A stretch of 64,000 nt of DNA from Salinibacter pepae (GCF_947077775.1 NZ_CAMTTE010000001.1:248001-312000), one strand, 5' to 3'. Positions 8,294 through 16,465 are shown, counted from the first letter of the stretch. A program made the numbers and translations. The notes: generated by a model from the letters alone, not told the origin.

Positions 8294-8790
8294 CACCCGG
8301 GATTCATTGCTCTCTCCGCCGCTCAGGTGCAACCCAGGAGGGCACCGATCGTCCCGACCGTCGAGTCCCTGCGTTTGCGGAGCACGCGGCCCTCGACATG
8401 AACGATTCCATTCTCGGCGTCCAGGTTCGTCTGTCGGACGGTCGCGTCGCCAATCCGCACCTGCTCCCCCTCGGCTTGGATGCGGGAGCTCCTTCCGCCC
8501 ATCGACGATCGGGACGAACGGTCCGCGACGTTCTAGGCCCCCGGCCCCCTGGACAACGTGGTTGTTGAGGGGGCCTGGAGGCGTGTCCTGGTTTCCGGCT
8601 TCACGCAGGCCCCCGGCGGTGGAGCCCCCTACGGACCTTCGGGAGCCCCGCACCTGTGTTTGTGGGCACGCCCCTAGCGACAAGAGGTCGTAACCGTCAG
8701 TGGAGCGGCGGAACGCAGCGACGCCCAGCGTCTTAACCGTTTCGAAGACAGGACTTTGTTCCGTCCCTCGTCAATTCCAAAACTCTCATC
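8294..8790. other. 497-bp intergenic stretch, no convincing gene
   Basis: Short open frames on both strands lack recognisable domains, and none has a good start context. The only clear structure is a hairpin at 8543-8575 (listed separately). The promoter of msrA should lie in the last 100-150 bases, but I see no convincing -35/-10 pair. Confidence 0.5.
8543..8575. repeat. Long imperfect palindrome / hairpin
   Basis: Outer arms GGCCCCCT (8543-8550) and AGGGGGCC (8568-8575) are perfect complements; inner arms ACAAC (8553-8557) and GTTGT (8561-8565) pair around a 3-base loop GTG. One mismatch and one G.T wobble separate the two stems. No T-run follows, so it is not a standard terminator. It may be an mRNA 3' end structure for the hypothetical gene or a protein-binding palindrome. 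Confidence 0.6.
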
Positions 8791-9480
8791 ATGGCCTTCT
8801 CATCCCGCTCCCTCTGGCTGATCGGGGGACTGTTTCTGCTCACGCTCATTGGTGGATTTTACCTCTCGGCCCCGGCGTCCGACGTGGAGAGTTCTTCGGC
8901 CTCGGCCGCCCCGGCGATCTCGCCGGTCGTGGCGGACACCGCGACCTTTGCCGGGGGGTGCTTCTGGTGCATGGAGCCGCCCTACGACAAGATCGACGGC
9001 GTCGCGTCCACCACCTCCGGGTTTGCGGGCGGCGAGATGGTCGATCCCTCCTACCAGCAGGTGGCCAGCGGCGCCACGGAGCACACCGAGGTGGTGCAGG
9101 TGGTCTACGACTCCACGGCGGTCTCGTACGACCGGCTGCTGCGGGTCTACTGGCACAATGTCGACCCGTTCGACGGCACCGGACAGTTCTGCGACCGCGG
9201 GTCCCAGTACCGCCCCGCCATCTTTGCCCACGACGCCCAGCAGCAGCGAAGCGCCGAGCGGTCGAAGGACACCGTTGCGGCCCGGTTCGACCGGGACATT
9301 GCCGTCCAGGTGCAGTCGCTGGATGCCTTCTACGCCGCGGAGCAGTACCACCAGAACTACTACCAGAAAAACCCCGCGGACTACAAGCGCTACCGGCAGG
9401 GCTGTGGGCGCGACGCGCGGCTCCGGGAGGTCTGGGGCGAGGCGGCCCTGTCGGACGCACCGCTCGACGGAACGACCTGA
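8791..9480 (+). CDS. msrA: Peptide methionine sulfoxide reductase MsrA, membrane-anchored
   Basis: A 229-residue MsrA that reduces the S-epimer of methionine sulfoxide in proteins. Catalytic motif GCFWCME at 56-62 gives nucleophile Cys57; 'TEHTEVVQVVYD', 'HNVDPFDGTGQFCDRGSQYRPAIF' and 'AEQYHQNYY' are family signatures, and the C-terminal 'RQGCGR' supplies a resolving cysteine. Residues 1-26 form a hydrophobic signal anchor (WLIGGLFLLTLIGGFYL) with a Ser/Ala-rich linker to about residue 48, so the enzyme is probably exported or tethered on the periplasmic face, where it would repair oxidised envelope proteins. The gene stands alone, with long gaps on both sides. Confidence 0.95.
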   Translation: MAFSSRSLWLIGGLFLLTLIGGFYLSAPASDVESSSASAAPAISPVVADTATFAGGCFWCMEPPYDKIDGVASTTSGFAGGEMVDPSYQQVASGATEHTEVVQVVYDSTAVSYDRLLRVYWHNVDPFDGTGQFCDRGSQYRPAIFAHDAQQQRSAERSKDTVAARFDRDIAVQVQSLDAFYAAEQYHQNYYQKNPADYKRYRQGCGRDARLREVWGEAALSDAPLDGTT

Positions 9481-9981
9481 TCTCTCACTCCCCTTCATTT
9501 CACGAGTAGAGAAGGACTCGGAGGCGTACTGGCCGTGTGCAGTCGGGGAATTCCGTTCGTCGGTGCCAGGTCGGCCTGTACTGATGAACGCTGCGGCATG
9601 CCTCGGTTCTCGCCTACCGCCACTCTCAGCCTTGTTTTTCCCCGCTAAAATCAAATCGCTTCCTTTTTCTCCTTCCCGGACCATCTCTGTTTGGCGTCGG
9701 TCCCGGGGACGGCCGGCCAACCTTCCCGGACGGGTGGTGCCGGGCGGCCCGCCAGAGGGGCGAACCACCCGCAGCATTGGGGCGATCAGGAGGACTCGTT
9801 GTCCCACTGAAAGTTCTACTCAACCACCGGATGGGAGGGGGGGCGCCCGTTTCAGTCCGACGCCGAATCAGTGCGGTCCCCTGATACCGCAGAGGAAGAC
9901 GTTGCGTCCGCCGACTGTCGTTTGTAGTATCAGGGGCGGAGCCGCATCCTCCGTGCGTTTTGTCGCAACGATACCGCCTCC
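9481..9981. other. 501-bp intergenic stretch with an inverted repeat near its end
   Basis: No gene is supported: open frames here are in-frame extensions of shadow frames. The region separates msrA from the AbgT transporter. A 10-bp inverted repeat at 9878-9936 (separate entry) is the only notable structure, and it is placed where a 5' leader of the transporter mRNA would be. Confidence 0.5.
9878..9936 (+). promoter_or_regulatory. 10-bp inverted repeat in the presumed leader of the AbgT gene
   Basis: CCCCTGATAC (9878-9887) and GTATCAGGGG (9927-9936) are perfect complements separated by 39 bases, ending 45 bases before the transporter start codon. In RNA this would give a stem closing a sizeable loop, as in a structured leader. 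As DNA the 49-bp centre spacing could instead be two operator half sites. No known riboswitch class is recognised. Confidence 0.4.
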
Positions 9982-11526
9982 ATGTCTTCCGATCCCGCCC
10001 CCACCGACGACGCCCCTCCGAGCTGGTCCGACCGCTGGCTGAACCGCATCGAGCGCACCGGCAACGCCCTCCCCGACCCGGTCACGCTCTTCTTCATCTT
10101 CATCGCGGTCGTGATGGTGGCGTCGTGGATCACGCACACCGCCGACGTGAGCGTGGTGCACCCGGGCACCGACGAGACGATCACCGCCGACAACCTCTTC
10201 TCCGACGAAAACATCCGCCGCCTCTTCACGGACATGGCGGAGACGTTCGCCGACTTTCCGCCGCTGGGCCTGGTGCTGGTGGTGATGCTCGGCATCGGGG
10301 TGGCGGACAAGACCGGGCTCATCAGCGCGGCGCTCAAGTCGTTCGTCGCCAGCGTGCCGAACGCACTGCTGACGGCGGCGCTCGTCTTTGCCGGCATCAT
10401 GTCGAGCCTCGCGGTCGACGCCGGGTACGTCGTCGTCATTCCGCTGGGGGCCGTGCTCTTCTACGGCGTGGGGCGCCATCCCCTCGCCGGCCTCGGGGCC
10501 GCGTTTGCGGGGGTGTCGGCGGGCTTTAGTGCCAACCTGCTGCTCACCTCCCTCGATCCCCTGCTGGCCAGCTTCACCGAGCCGGCCGCCCAGCTCATCG
10601 CGGAGGACTACAGCGTGCCGGTGACGGGCAACTGGTACCTCATGATTGGCCTCACCCCCGTCTTCGTGGTCCTCGGCGCGTACATAACCGATAACATTGT
10701 GGAACCCTACCTCGGCGACTACGAGCCGCCGGAGGACTTCGACACCGAGGGGACCGAGTCGGGCGAGCTGACCGACGAGGAGCGGCGCGGGCTGCGCTGG
10801 GCCGGGGGCGTCACCGTCGCGTCCATCCTCGGGGTCGTCCTGCTCGCCGTGCCGGAGGGCGCGCCGCTGGCCGAGTTCGAGGCGCTGATCGAGAGCATCG
10901 TCGCCCTCATGGTGTTTCTGTTTTTCCTGCCCGGCCTCACCTACGGCATCGTGGTGGGCGAGATCGAGGACGACTCCGACGTGGCCGACATGATGGCCGA
11001 CTCCATGGCCGACATGGGCGCGTACATCGTTCTGGCCTTCGCCGCGGCCCACTTCATCGCCATGTTCGAGTGGTCCAACCTCGGCTCCATCATCGCCATC
11101 AGCGGCGCCGACGCCCTGCAGAGCATCGGCTTTACGGGGCTGCCGCTCCTGTTTTCGTTCATCTTTGTGTCGGCGCTCATCAACCTGTTCGTGGGCAGCG
11201 CCTCCGCAAAGTGGGCCATCATGGCGCCTGTCTTCGTGCCGATGCTCATGCTGGCGGGCGATCCCGGCTACTCCCCCGAAACGGTCCAGGCGGCCTACCG
11301 CATCGGGGATTCGTTCACGAACATTCTCACCCCGCTCCTCCCCTACTTCCCTCTCGTCATCATCTTCGCCCAGCGGTACGACGAGGACGCCGGGATCGGG
11401 AGCATCATCGCCCTCATGCTCCCCTACTCCGTCGGCTTCGGAGTCGTGAGCACGATCGTCTTCCTCCTGTGGGTGCTGCTGGGCGTGCCGCTCGGGCCCG
11501 GCGCGGAGCTCTACTACGTGGGGTAG
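9982..11526 (+). CDS. AbgT family transporter
   Basis: A 514-residue polytopic inner-membrane protein of the AbgT family (p-aminobenzoyl-glutamate uptake in E. coli; antimetabolite/sulfonamide export in other members). Signatures: 'GNALPDPVTLFFIFIAVV' near the N terminus, 'GLVLVVMLGIGVADKTGLISAAL', the re-entrant 'GIMSSLAVDAGYVVVIPLGA', 'GFSANLLLTSLDPLLASFTEPAA', and 'FVGSASAKWAIMAPVFVPMLMLAG' plus 'DSFTNILTPLLPYFPLV' in the C-terminal half. A charged, acidic loop (EPPEDFDTEGTESGEL) lies between transport halves. Length is normal (about 510). Substrate direction cannot be told. It is a single gene and converges on the PIN toxin gene 15 bp away. Confidence 0.92.
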   Translation: MSSDPAPTDDAPPSWSDRWLNRIERTGNALPDPVTLFFIFIAVVMVASWITHTADVSVVHPGTDETITADNLFSDENIRRLFTDMAETFADFPPLGLVLVVMLGIGVADKTGLISAALKSFVASVPNALLTAALVFAGIMSSLAVDAGYVVVIPLGAVLFYGVGRHPLAGLGAAFAGVSAGFSANLLLTSLDPLLASFTEPAAQLIAEDYSVPVTGNWYLMIGLTPVFVVLGAYITDNIVEPYLGDYEPPEDFDTEGTESGELTDEERRGLRWAGGVTVASILGVVLLAVPEGAPLAEFEALIESIVALMVFLFFLPGLTYGIVVGEIEDDSDVADMMADSMADMGAYIVLAFAAAHFIAMFEWSNLGSIIAISGADALQSIGFTGLPLLFSFIFVSALINLFVGSASAKWAIMAPVFVPMLMLAGDPGYSPETVQAAYRIGDSFTNILTPLLPYFPLVIIFAQRYDEDAGIGSIIALMLPYSVGFGVVSTIVFLLWVLLGVPLGPGAELYYVG

Positions 11527-11541
11527 CGAGACGCGCCGTCG

Positions 11542-11964
11542 TCAGTCCCGTCGGTGGTCGAGAATCGTGAGCAGCTCCGTCGGGGTGTGTACCGACAGTG
11601 AGGCGGCGCTGAAGTCCGCCGTGTTGCGGGTTACGATACCGTCCGCGCCTGCCATCCGGGCCGCGCCGTGGAGGACCGCGTCCTCGTAGTCGGCGAATTC
11701 GGACTCGGCCGCCTGGGCCAGAACCCGACGATTCACCGCCGCGACGTCGAAGAGACGAAGAAGCGCCTCCACCTTTTCGTGGGCAACCGTGTTTCCGCGA
11801 TCGCTGGCGAGAAGATAGTAGATCGTTGTGACGGTAGTCGCCCCCAGCATGCCCTCTATATCCCCGCGAGCATTCGCATCAAAAAGGTGCGCGGCGGCCT
11901 CGACGAACGGGTCCCGATCCAGAAAAACATCGAGGACCACATTGGTATCAAACAGGATTCTCAT
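11542..11964 (-). CDS. PIN-domain toxin (VapC-like ribonuclease)
   Basis: A 140-residue PIN domain, the family of Mg-dependent endoribonucleases that act as toxins by cutting tRNA or rRNA. The acidic site is visible: Asp6 in 'MRILFDTNVVLDVFLDR', the 'DYEDAV' helix start (Asp92, Asp95) and Asp117 in 'VTRNTADF'. Length is typical for VapC (about 130-140). Its start overlaps the stop of the upstream antitoxin gene by 4 bp, the classic translationally coupled order antitoxin then toxin. Family knowledge says the antitoxin masks the active site; the cellular RNA target here is unknown. Confidence 0.9.
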   Translation of the reverse strand: MRILFDTNVVLDVFLDRDPFVEAAAHLFDANARGDIEGMLGATTVTTIYYLLASDRGNTVAHEKVEALLRLFDVAAVNRRVLAQAAESEFADYEDAVLHGAARMAGADGIVTRNTADFSAASLSVHTPTELLTILDHRRD

Positions 11965-12212
11965 GTCGACTCGTCGAGGTATTTCTCTTCGAGGTGCTGT
12001 TTGTAGTCAGCCTCGTCGGCCTCGTCCAAGACCCCGATAAACTGACGGGTGGTGCCGGAGAACGATGTCTGCTTGCGGTCCCCATTTGTCTCCGTCACGG
12101 CGGCAAAATACGCCTCCACGAGCCGCGACACCGACGTGTCTCGGTCCGCCGCGTAGGCCTTGGCCCGCTCAATCACGTCCTCGTCGAGCCGCAGCGTGAG
12201 TTTTTTGGACAT
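11961..12212 (-). CDS. DUF6364-like antitoxin partner of the PIN toxin
   Basis: An 83-residue protein with an N-terminal ribbon-helix-helix-like segment (MSKKLTLRLDEDVIERAKAY, then 'DTSVSRLVEAYF') typical of DUF6364 antitoxins, which bind DNA as dimers. The C-terminal part (TRQFIGVLDEADEADYKQHLEEKYLDEST) is acidic and is probably the toxin-wrapping tail. The frame extends upstream to 12341, but the homology begins at ATG 12212, and the operator at 12239-12265 would be inside the gene if the longer start were used. It overlaps the toxin start by 4 bp. Autoregulation through the palindrome upstream is likely. Confidence 0.85.
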   Translation of the reverse strand: MSKKLTLRLDEDVIERAKAYAADRDTSVSRLVEAYFAAVTETNGDRKQTSFSGTTRQFIGVLDEADEADYKQHLEEKYLDEST

Positions 12213-12238
12213 GGCGGAGAGTGGTTTGTGACAGGCAC

Positions 12239-12265
12239 ACGTACAGTGTTCCAATTTCTGTACGT
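12239..12265 (-). promoter_or_regulatory. Palindromic operator of the toxin-antitoxin pair
   Basis: ACGTACAG (12239-12246) and CTGTACGT (12258-12265) are a perfect 8-bp inverted repeat with an 11-bp AT-rich spacer, 26 bases upstream of the antitoxin ATG. The geometry (half-site centres 19 bp apart, two helical turns) suits a pair of ribbon-helix-helix dimers covering the promoter. It also sits about 90 bp before uvrC on the other strand. Confidence 0.65.
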
Positions 12266-12352
12266 CCTGCAATCCCACGGGTTCGGCCGAATCACGCCCC
12301 CACCCCTTGGCGTTTCGTTCCCGCGTGATTTCGGATTCCAACCCCCCCGTCC

Positions 12353-14254
12353 ATGAGCGAGATTCTCGACGACAAGCCCGAGGTCCTCGTCCAGAAGCTC
12401 GACGCCCTCCCCACCGACCCGGGCGTCTACAAATTTCTGGACGACGAGGGGTCGGTCCTCTACGTGGGCAAGGCCAAGACCCTGCGCAATCGGGTGCGCA
12501 CCTACTTCCAGAGCAGCCGCCAGCGCGACGGGCGGATCGAGGTGATGGTGCAGAAGGCCGTCGACGTGGACATCATCGTGACGGACACGGAGGCGGAGGC
12601 GCTCATTCTGGAGAACAACCAGATCAAGGAGCTGCAGCCCCGCTACAACGTCAACCTGCGGGACGACAAGACCTACCCCTACATCTGCATCAAAAATGAG
12701 CGCTTCCCCCGCGTCTTCAAGACGCGAAATGTGAAGCAGGACGGGTCCGAGTACTTCGGCCCGTACGCGGACGTGTCCAAGATGAACGCGATGATGGACG
12801 CGATCCGGTCGGTCTTTCAGCTGCGCACCTGCTCGCTCGACCTCACCGAGGAGAAAATTGAGGCCGGCACGTACGACGTGTGCTTGCAGCACCACATCGA
12901 CAACTGCAAGGGCCCGTGCGAGGGGCTGCAGTCCGAGGCGGACTACATGGAGACGATCGAGCAGGTCAAGAAGCTGCTCAACGGCCAGACGCAGTCGCTC
13001 ATCGACCTCCTCAAGGACGAAATGCAGGCGCAGTCCGACCGAAAAAACTTTGAGGAAGCCGCGCGCCTGCGCGACCAGGTGAAGGCGCTGAAGGACTACT
13101 CCCAGCAGCAAAAGGTCGTCAGCCAGGACTTTGCGGACCGCGACGTGTTTGCCCTCCACGTCGAGCGGGACGAGGACATCGGCTGCGGCGTGCTCTTTCA
13201 GGTGCGGGAGGGCAAGATGATCGGCAAGCGGCACAAGTTTCTCCGCTCGGTAGAGGAGCGGTCGAACGCGGAGCTGATCCTGTCCCTGGTGGAGAACTAC
13301 TACGCCGAGGCGAACTTCTACCCGGAGGAGGTCCTCCTCTCCCACGACCCGAACGACCACCCGGCCCAGGACACCCACGCCCTCGAAGCACTGCTCCGGC
13401 GGGAGCAGGGGCACCAGGTGCCAATCAAGGTCCCTCAGCGCGGCGAGAAGGCCAGCCTCGTCCGCATGGCCGCGTCCAACGCGAAGCTGCAGGTCGGCGA
13501 GTGGAAGACCCAGCAGATGAAGCGGGAGCGCAACCGCATCCCAGAGAGCATCAAGGCGCTGGGCGAGGCGCTCGACATGGACGCCCCCCCGCGGCGCGTG
13601 GACGGCATCGACGTGTCCCACCACGGCGGCAAGGAGACGGTCGCCTCCTGCGTCGTCTTCACCGACGCGACGCCGCGCAAGAGCGACTACCGCACCTACA
13701 AGATCCGCTCGACTGAGGAGGGCACGCCCGACGACTACAAGGCGATGCGCGAGGTGGTGCGGCGCCGCTACCGGCGCATGGTGGAGGAGGACGGCCCCTG
13801 GCCCGACCTGGTCGTTATCGACGGCGGGAAGGGCCAGCTGTCCAGCGCCGTGGAGATGCTCAAAGAGGTGGGTGCCTTCGACCGGTTCCCCGTCATCGGC
13901 CTCGCGAAGCGTCTCGAAGAGGTCTACCGCCCCGGCGACTCCGACCCGGTCTTCCTCGCAAAGGACAGCCCCGCGCTGCAGCTGCTCCAGAAGGTGCGGG
14001 ACGAGGCCCACCGGTTCGCCGTCACCTACCAGCGCAAGCGCCGCAAGAAGAAGACGCTCCAGTCCGAGCTGCTCGACATCCACGGCATCGGCCCCAAGAC
14101 CGCGAAGACGCTGCTCGGGGAATTGGGGTCCGTGGCGAAGGTCAAGGAGGCCGACGAAGAGGCCCTGGCCGAGGTCGTGGGCCCGGCCAAAGCCGAGACC
14201 ATCACGGACTACTACGACGAGACCGAGGCCCCGGCGCCCGCGGAGACGGAGTAG
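12353..14254 (+). CDS. uvrC: UvrABC excision nuclease subunit C
   Basis: A 633-residue UvrC, which makes both incisions around a DNA lesion after UvrA/UvrB recognition. Domains in order: GIY-YIG nuclease (about 14-95, 'PGVYKFLDDEGSVLYVGKAKTLRNRV'), Cys-rich spacer ('CSLDL', 'CLQHHIDNCKGPCEG'), UVR helical hairpin binding UvrB (about 205-240, 'NFEEAARLRDQVKAL'), the RNase H-like endonuclease ('RRVDGIDVSHHGGKETVASCVVF', 'DLVVIDGGKGQL'), and a C-terminal helix-hairpin-helix pair ('LLDIHGIGPKTAKTLLGELGSV'). Length is normal. The N-terminal Met at 12353 is eleven residues before the fold begins. The gene stands divergent from the toxin-antitoxin pair. Confidence 0.97.
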   Translation: MSEILDDKPEVLVQKLDALPTDPGVYKFLDDEGSVLYVGKAKTLRNRVRTYFQSSRQRDGRIEVMVQKAVDVDIIVTDTEAEALILENNQIKELQPRYNVNLRDDKTYPYICIKNERFPRVFKTRNVKQDGSEYFGPYADVSKMNAMMDAIRSVFQLRTCSLDLTEEKIEAGTYDVCLQHHIDNCKGPCEGLQSEADYMETIEQVKKLLNGQTQSLIDLLKDEMQAQSDRKNFEEAARLRDQVKALKDYSQQQKVVSQDFADRDVFALHVERDEDIGCGVLFQVREGKMIGKRHKFLRSVEERSNAELILSLVENYYAEANFYPEEVLLSHDPNDHPAQDTHALEALLRREQGHQVPIKVPQRGEKASLVRMAASNAKLQVGEWKTQQMKRERNRIPESIKALGEALDMDAPPRRVDGIDVSHHGGKETVASCVVFTDATPRKSDYRTYKIRSTEEGTPDDYKAMREVVRRRYRRMVEEDGPWPDLVVIDGGKGQLSSAVEMLKEVGAFDRFPVIGLAKRLEEVYRPGDSDPVFLAKDSPALQLLQKVRDEAHRFAVTYQRKRRKKKTLQSELLDIHGIGPKTAKTLLGELGSVAKVKEADEEALAEVVGPAKAETITDYYDETEAPAPAETE

Positions 14255-14387
14255 CTCCCCTTACAGCCCCGAACTTTGACGGCGGGCTTTTCTTGCAATA
14301 ACGGTCATAGACAGGATCGAAGAAGCGTCGATCCCGTCCAGTCTACACTCGACGTCTGTTTTCTCTGTCACTTCCCCACCCCCCTAC

Positions 14388-14720
14388 ATGCCTCCCCCCG
14401 ACCCCGGATCGCTGCTCACCCGGCTCGTCGACGAACACTGGGACACCGCAGCCCGGCACGCCTGGCGCCAGTACGACCAACGGGGGCGTGGGGCGATCGT
14501 CTTTACCGTCCAGGCCGACGCCGCCCCCGAGGAGCGCACGCCCCTCAAGTACCTCACCTTCAACGACCCGTCCGCGGCCGAGGACGGGGCCTTCTCGAAG
14601 CTCCACGAACTGGTGCGGGCGTACAACCCCGAGGAGCAGGTCGTGGCCGCCGCCGTGTTGCCCGACGAGCGCACCGTCTTTGAGGTGTACGAGCAGGAGC
14701 CGCATCCCCCTCAGGCCTGA
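14388..14720 (+). CDS. Hypothetical protein, 110 aa
   Basis: I do not recognise this small protein. It begins at ATG 14388, 133 bp after uvrC, on the same strand. It is soluble, with no signal peptide, membrane segment or cysteine. The middle contains 'GRGAIVFTVQADAAPEERTPLKYLTFND' and 'KLHELVRAYNPEEQVVAAAVLPDERTVFEVYEQ', strand-helix-strand patterns suggesting a compact alpha/beta fold, possibly a small regulatory or metabolic protein. Composition and third-position GC match the neighbours. A paired membrane or nuclease role cannot be claimed. Confidence 0.6.
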   Translation: MPPPDPGSLLTRLVDEHWDTAARHAWRQYDQRGRGAIVFTVQADAAPEERTPLKYLTFNDPSAAEDGAFSKLHELVRAYNPEEQVVAAAVLPDERTVFEVYEQEPHPPQA

Positions 14721-14903
14721 CCGGACAAGAGGCAAGCAGGAGCCACAGGCGCCGAACCGGCGGAACGGCCCGTTCGCCCCGGTACAGCACGGAGTCATTC
14801 CGCCGTCCGGGTGACGGAGGGACGTCGGTCTCTGCGACGATCGGCACGTGCTTCTACTTTGTACCCCTTCACCCCTCGTTTGCGTAGGGGCACATCGGCG
14901 GAC

Positions 14904-15533
14904 CTATCCATCCACAACGGGGGAAGACGCCCCGACGACGGGCCGAAGCCGTTCCGCAAGCTCCGTGTCGGTGTCCTCCCAGCCGCCCGCCTCGTAGTGC
15001 TCAAGAAACTCGCCGACGAGCTCCATCTTGTCGTCGTACTTCTCCGCCAGCTCTTCAAAGCGGCGGGCCGCCGCGTCCGGCCGCGGGCCCCACGTGAAAA
15101 GCTCCGTCCCCTCGCTGGAAAACGCCACGAGCTTCGGGATGCTGCGGCTTCCGTCCGTGAGGTACTGGTCCATCACGTCCAGATTCTCGTCTCGGGGCAG
15201 GATGCGGAGCGACACCTGATCGGACAAGGCCGCCGCCTCCGCAATCACCGGGAGCAGGAACGCCGAGTCGCCACACCACGGCTCGGTGAGCACCGTCCAG
15301 AGCTGGGGCTCCTCGATGGCCGCCACGGCCTCACGGAGCGGCTCCGACGGGGCGTAGCTTTCGTGGACCTGCGCCTGCCGGTCCCAATTGTATTCGAGGT
15401 AGTGGTGCAGGCGCCGCGCCTCCGGATCGGCGTCGTCGGCGGGCGGCGTGTCCAGTCGCTTGGCCCAGGCTTCTCGGTATTCCTCGTAGCGCAATCCGTC
15501 GTGCAGACGGCCTTCGTCGAACAAATCGGGCAT
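14904..15533 (-). CDS. Thioredoxin-like protein with a WCGDS site
   Basis: A 209-residue cytoplasmic protein with a thioredoxin fold in its C-terminal two thirds. At residues 86-90 the redox loop reads WCGDS, so only the first cysteine (Cys87) of the usual CxxC is present. The following 'FLLPVIAEAAAL' helix, 'LRILPRDENLDVMDQYLTDGSRSIPKLVAF' with the conserved cis-Pro region, and 'FTWGPRPDAAARRFEEL' complete the fold. The WCGDS/WCGDA family occurs widely in Bacteroidota and Firmicutes and may be bacillithiol- or monothiol-dependent, but its role is not established. The N-terminal 60 residues are helical and charged. The upstream gene is the LEA-like protein, 80 bp away on the same strand. Confidence 0.8.
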   Translation of the reverse strand: MPDLFDEGRLHDGLRYEEYREAWAKRLDTPPADDADPEARRLHHYLEYNWDRQAQVHESYAPSEPLREAVAAIEEPQLWTVLTEPWCGDSAFLLPVIAEAAALSDQVSLRILPRDENLDVMDQYLTDGSRSIPKLVAFSSEGTELFTWGPRPDAAARRFEELAEKYDDKMELVGEFLEHYEAGGWEDTDTELAERLRPVVGASSPVVDG

Positions 15534-15613
15534 CGGTCGGGAGACGAAGATTCGAGATCGTAGCGAATGGGGCCCTTCCGGGACCCGGGGTCGTCCAGGG
15601 GCGCGGATCGTCG

Positions 15614-16378
15614 CTACAGCCAGCGACGCACCTTCGCCGCGAGATAGCCGCCCGCCGCCAGGCCGGCCACCGTGAAGATCGACTGGCGGAGCGCCGAAGA
15701 CTCGTCCTCGCCCGCGAGGGTTTCCTGTGCGGACTCCACCTGTTCTTCGATGGTGTCCTCCGCCTCGTCCGCGAGCCGCGCCCCGAGCTCTCGGGCCTCG
15801 TCGGAGGCCTCGGCCGTCGCCTGCCGCACCGTTTCGCCGGCCTCGGTCCCTGCACGTCGGGCCTGCTCGGAAGCGCGCCGGGCCAGGTCTTCGGCCTGCT
15901 TGCGGAGGCCCGCCCCTTGTTTCTGGGCCTGATCGGCGAGGCGCCGACCGGTCTCTTCGGCACGGTTGCGGACGCCTTCACCGGAACGGGCGGCCCGTTC
16001 AGACAGGTCCTTCCCCACGCCGGTCGCCACGCGCTGGGCCTCGTCGGCCAGGCGGCGCAGGCGGCCACGGGCTCGCTCTGATAGGCTGGGCGGCTGCGGC
16101 CGCGTGGCCCGGGCGGCCCCGTATCCGGCGGCCGCCCCCGCGAGTGAAGAGATCGTCAGTGCAAGGAACGGATGGCGCTGCACCCAGCTTTCGGCCTGCT
16201 TCTTGGCCTGCTGGGCCCGCAGGCGCGTCACCTCGGCCCGCAGTTCTTCGAGCAAGTCGTTCATTTCTTGTGCCGTCTTGTCCGCAGTCGACTCGTCCGC
16301 AGTCGACTCGTCGGAGGGGGCGGCCGAGGACGTCTCCGAGGCATCGGTGCGGTCAATATCGGAATTGTCTGGGCTCAT
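15614..16378 (-). CDS. Ala-rich coiled-coil membrane protein, LEA-like
   Basis: A 254-residue protein with no recognised enzymatic domain. Order: disordered acidic Ser/Thr/Asp-rich head (1-38) containing the duplicated peptide DESTADESTAD; a coiled coil (about 39-62); a transmembrane helix (about 70-90, 'PFLALTISSLAGAAAGYGAA'); a long Ala/Arg/Glu-rich amphipathic region (about 98-225) with roughly 11-residue periodicity, resembling group 3 LEA proteins and apolipoprotein-type helices; and a second Gly-zipper hydrophobic helix at the end (TVAGLAAGGYLAA). It may be an envelope or stress-protection protein. ATG 16378 (MSPDN) is chosen over the longer frame because the acidic head begins there. 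Shares the WVxQH-TM pattern with the next gene. Confidence 0.65.
   Translation of the reverse strand: MSPDNSDIDRTDASETSSAAPSDESTADESTADKTAQEMNDLLEELRAEVTRLRAQQAKKQAESWVQRHPFLALTISSLAGAAAGYGAARATRPQPPSLSERARGRLRRLADEAQRVATGVGKDLSERAARSGEGVRNRAEETGRRLADQAQKQGAGLRKQAEDLARRASEQARRAGTEAGETVRQATAEASDEARELGARLADEAEDTIEEQVESAQETLAGEDESSALRQSIFTVAGLAAGGYLAAKVRRWL
16280..16309. repeat. 15-bp perfect tandem duplication
   Basis: GTCCGCAGTCGACTC occurs twice in a row (16280-16294, 16295-16309) inside the acidic head of the LEA-like gene, coding the repeated DESTA pentapeptide on the minus strand. As the unit is a multiple of three it keeps the frame and may vary in copy number between strains. Confidence 0.9.
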
Positions 16379-16465
16379 GGGCTGAAAGGGGTCGGAAGAG
16401 GGAAGTGAAGTTGAACGGGAGCCGGGGACCAAGGTCTCTTGGACGCACGCCCCGGCTGGGCTCCT

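Noticed and set aside
8290-8568. 92-codon plus-strand frame after the 168-aa hypothetical protein
   Set aside because: It overlaps the stop of the previous gene by 4 bases, which is attractive, but the product is Arg/Pro-rich without domain or pattern and it runs into the palindrome.
12173-14083. 636-codon minus-strand frame opposite uvrC
   Set aside because: It is a shadow of uvrC and overlaps the antitoxin start region; no homology is seen.
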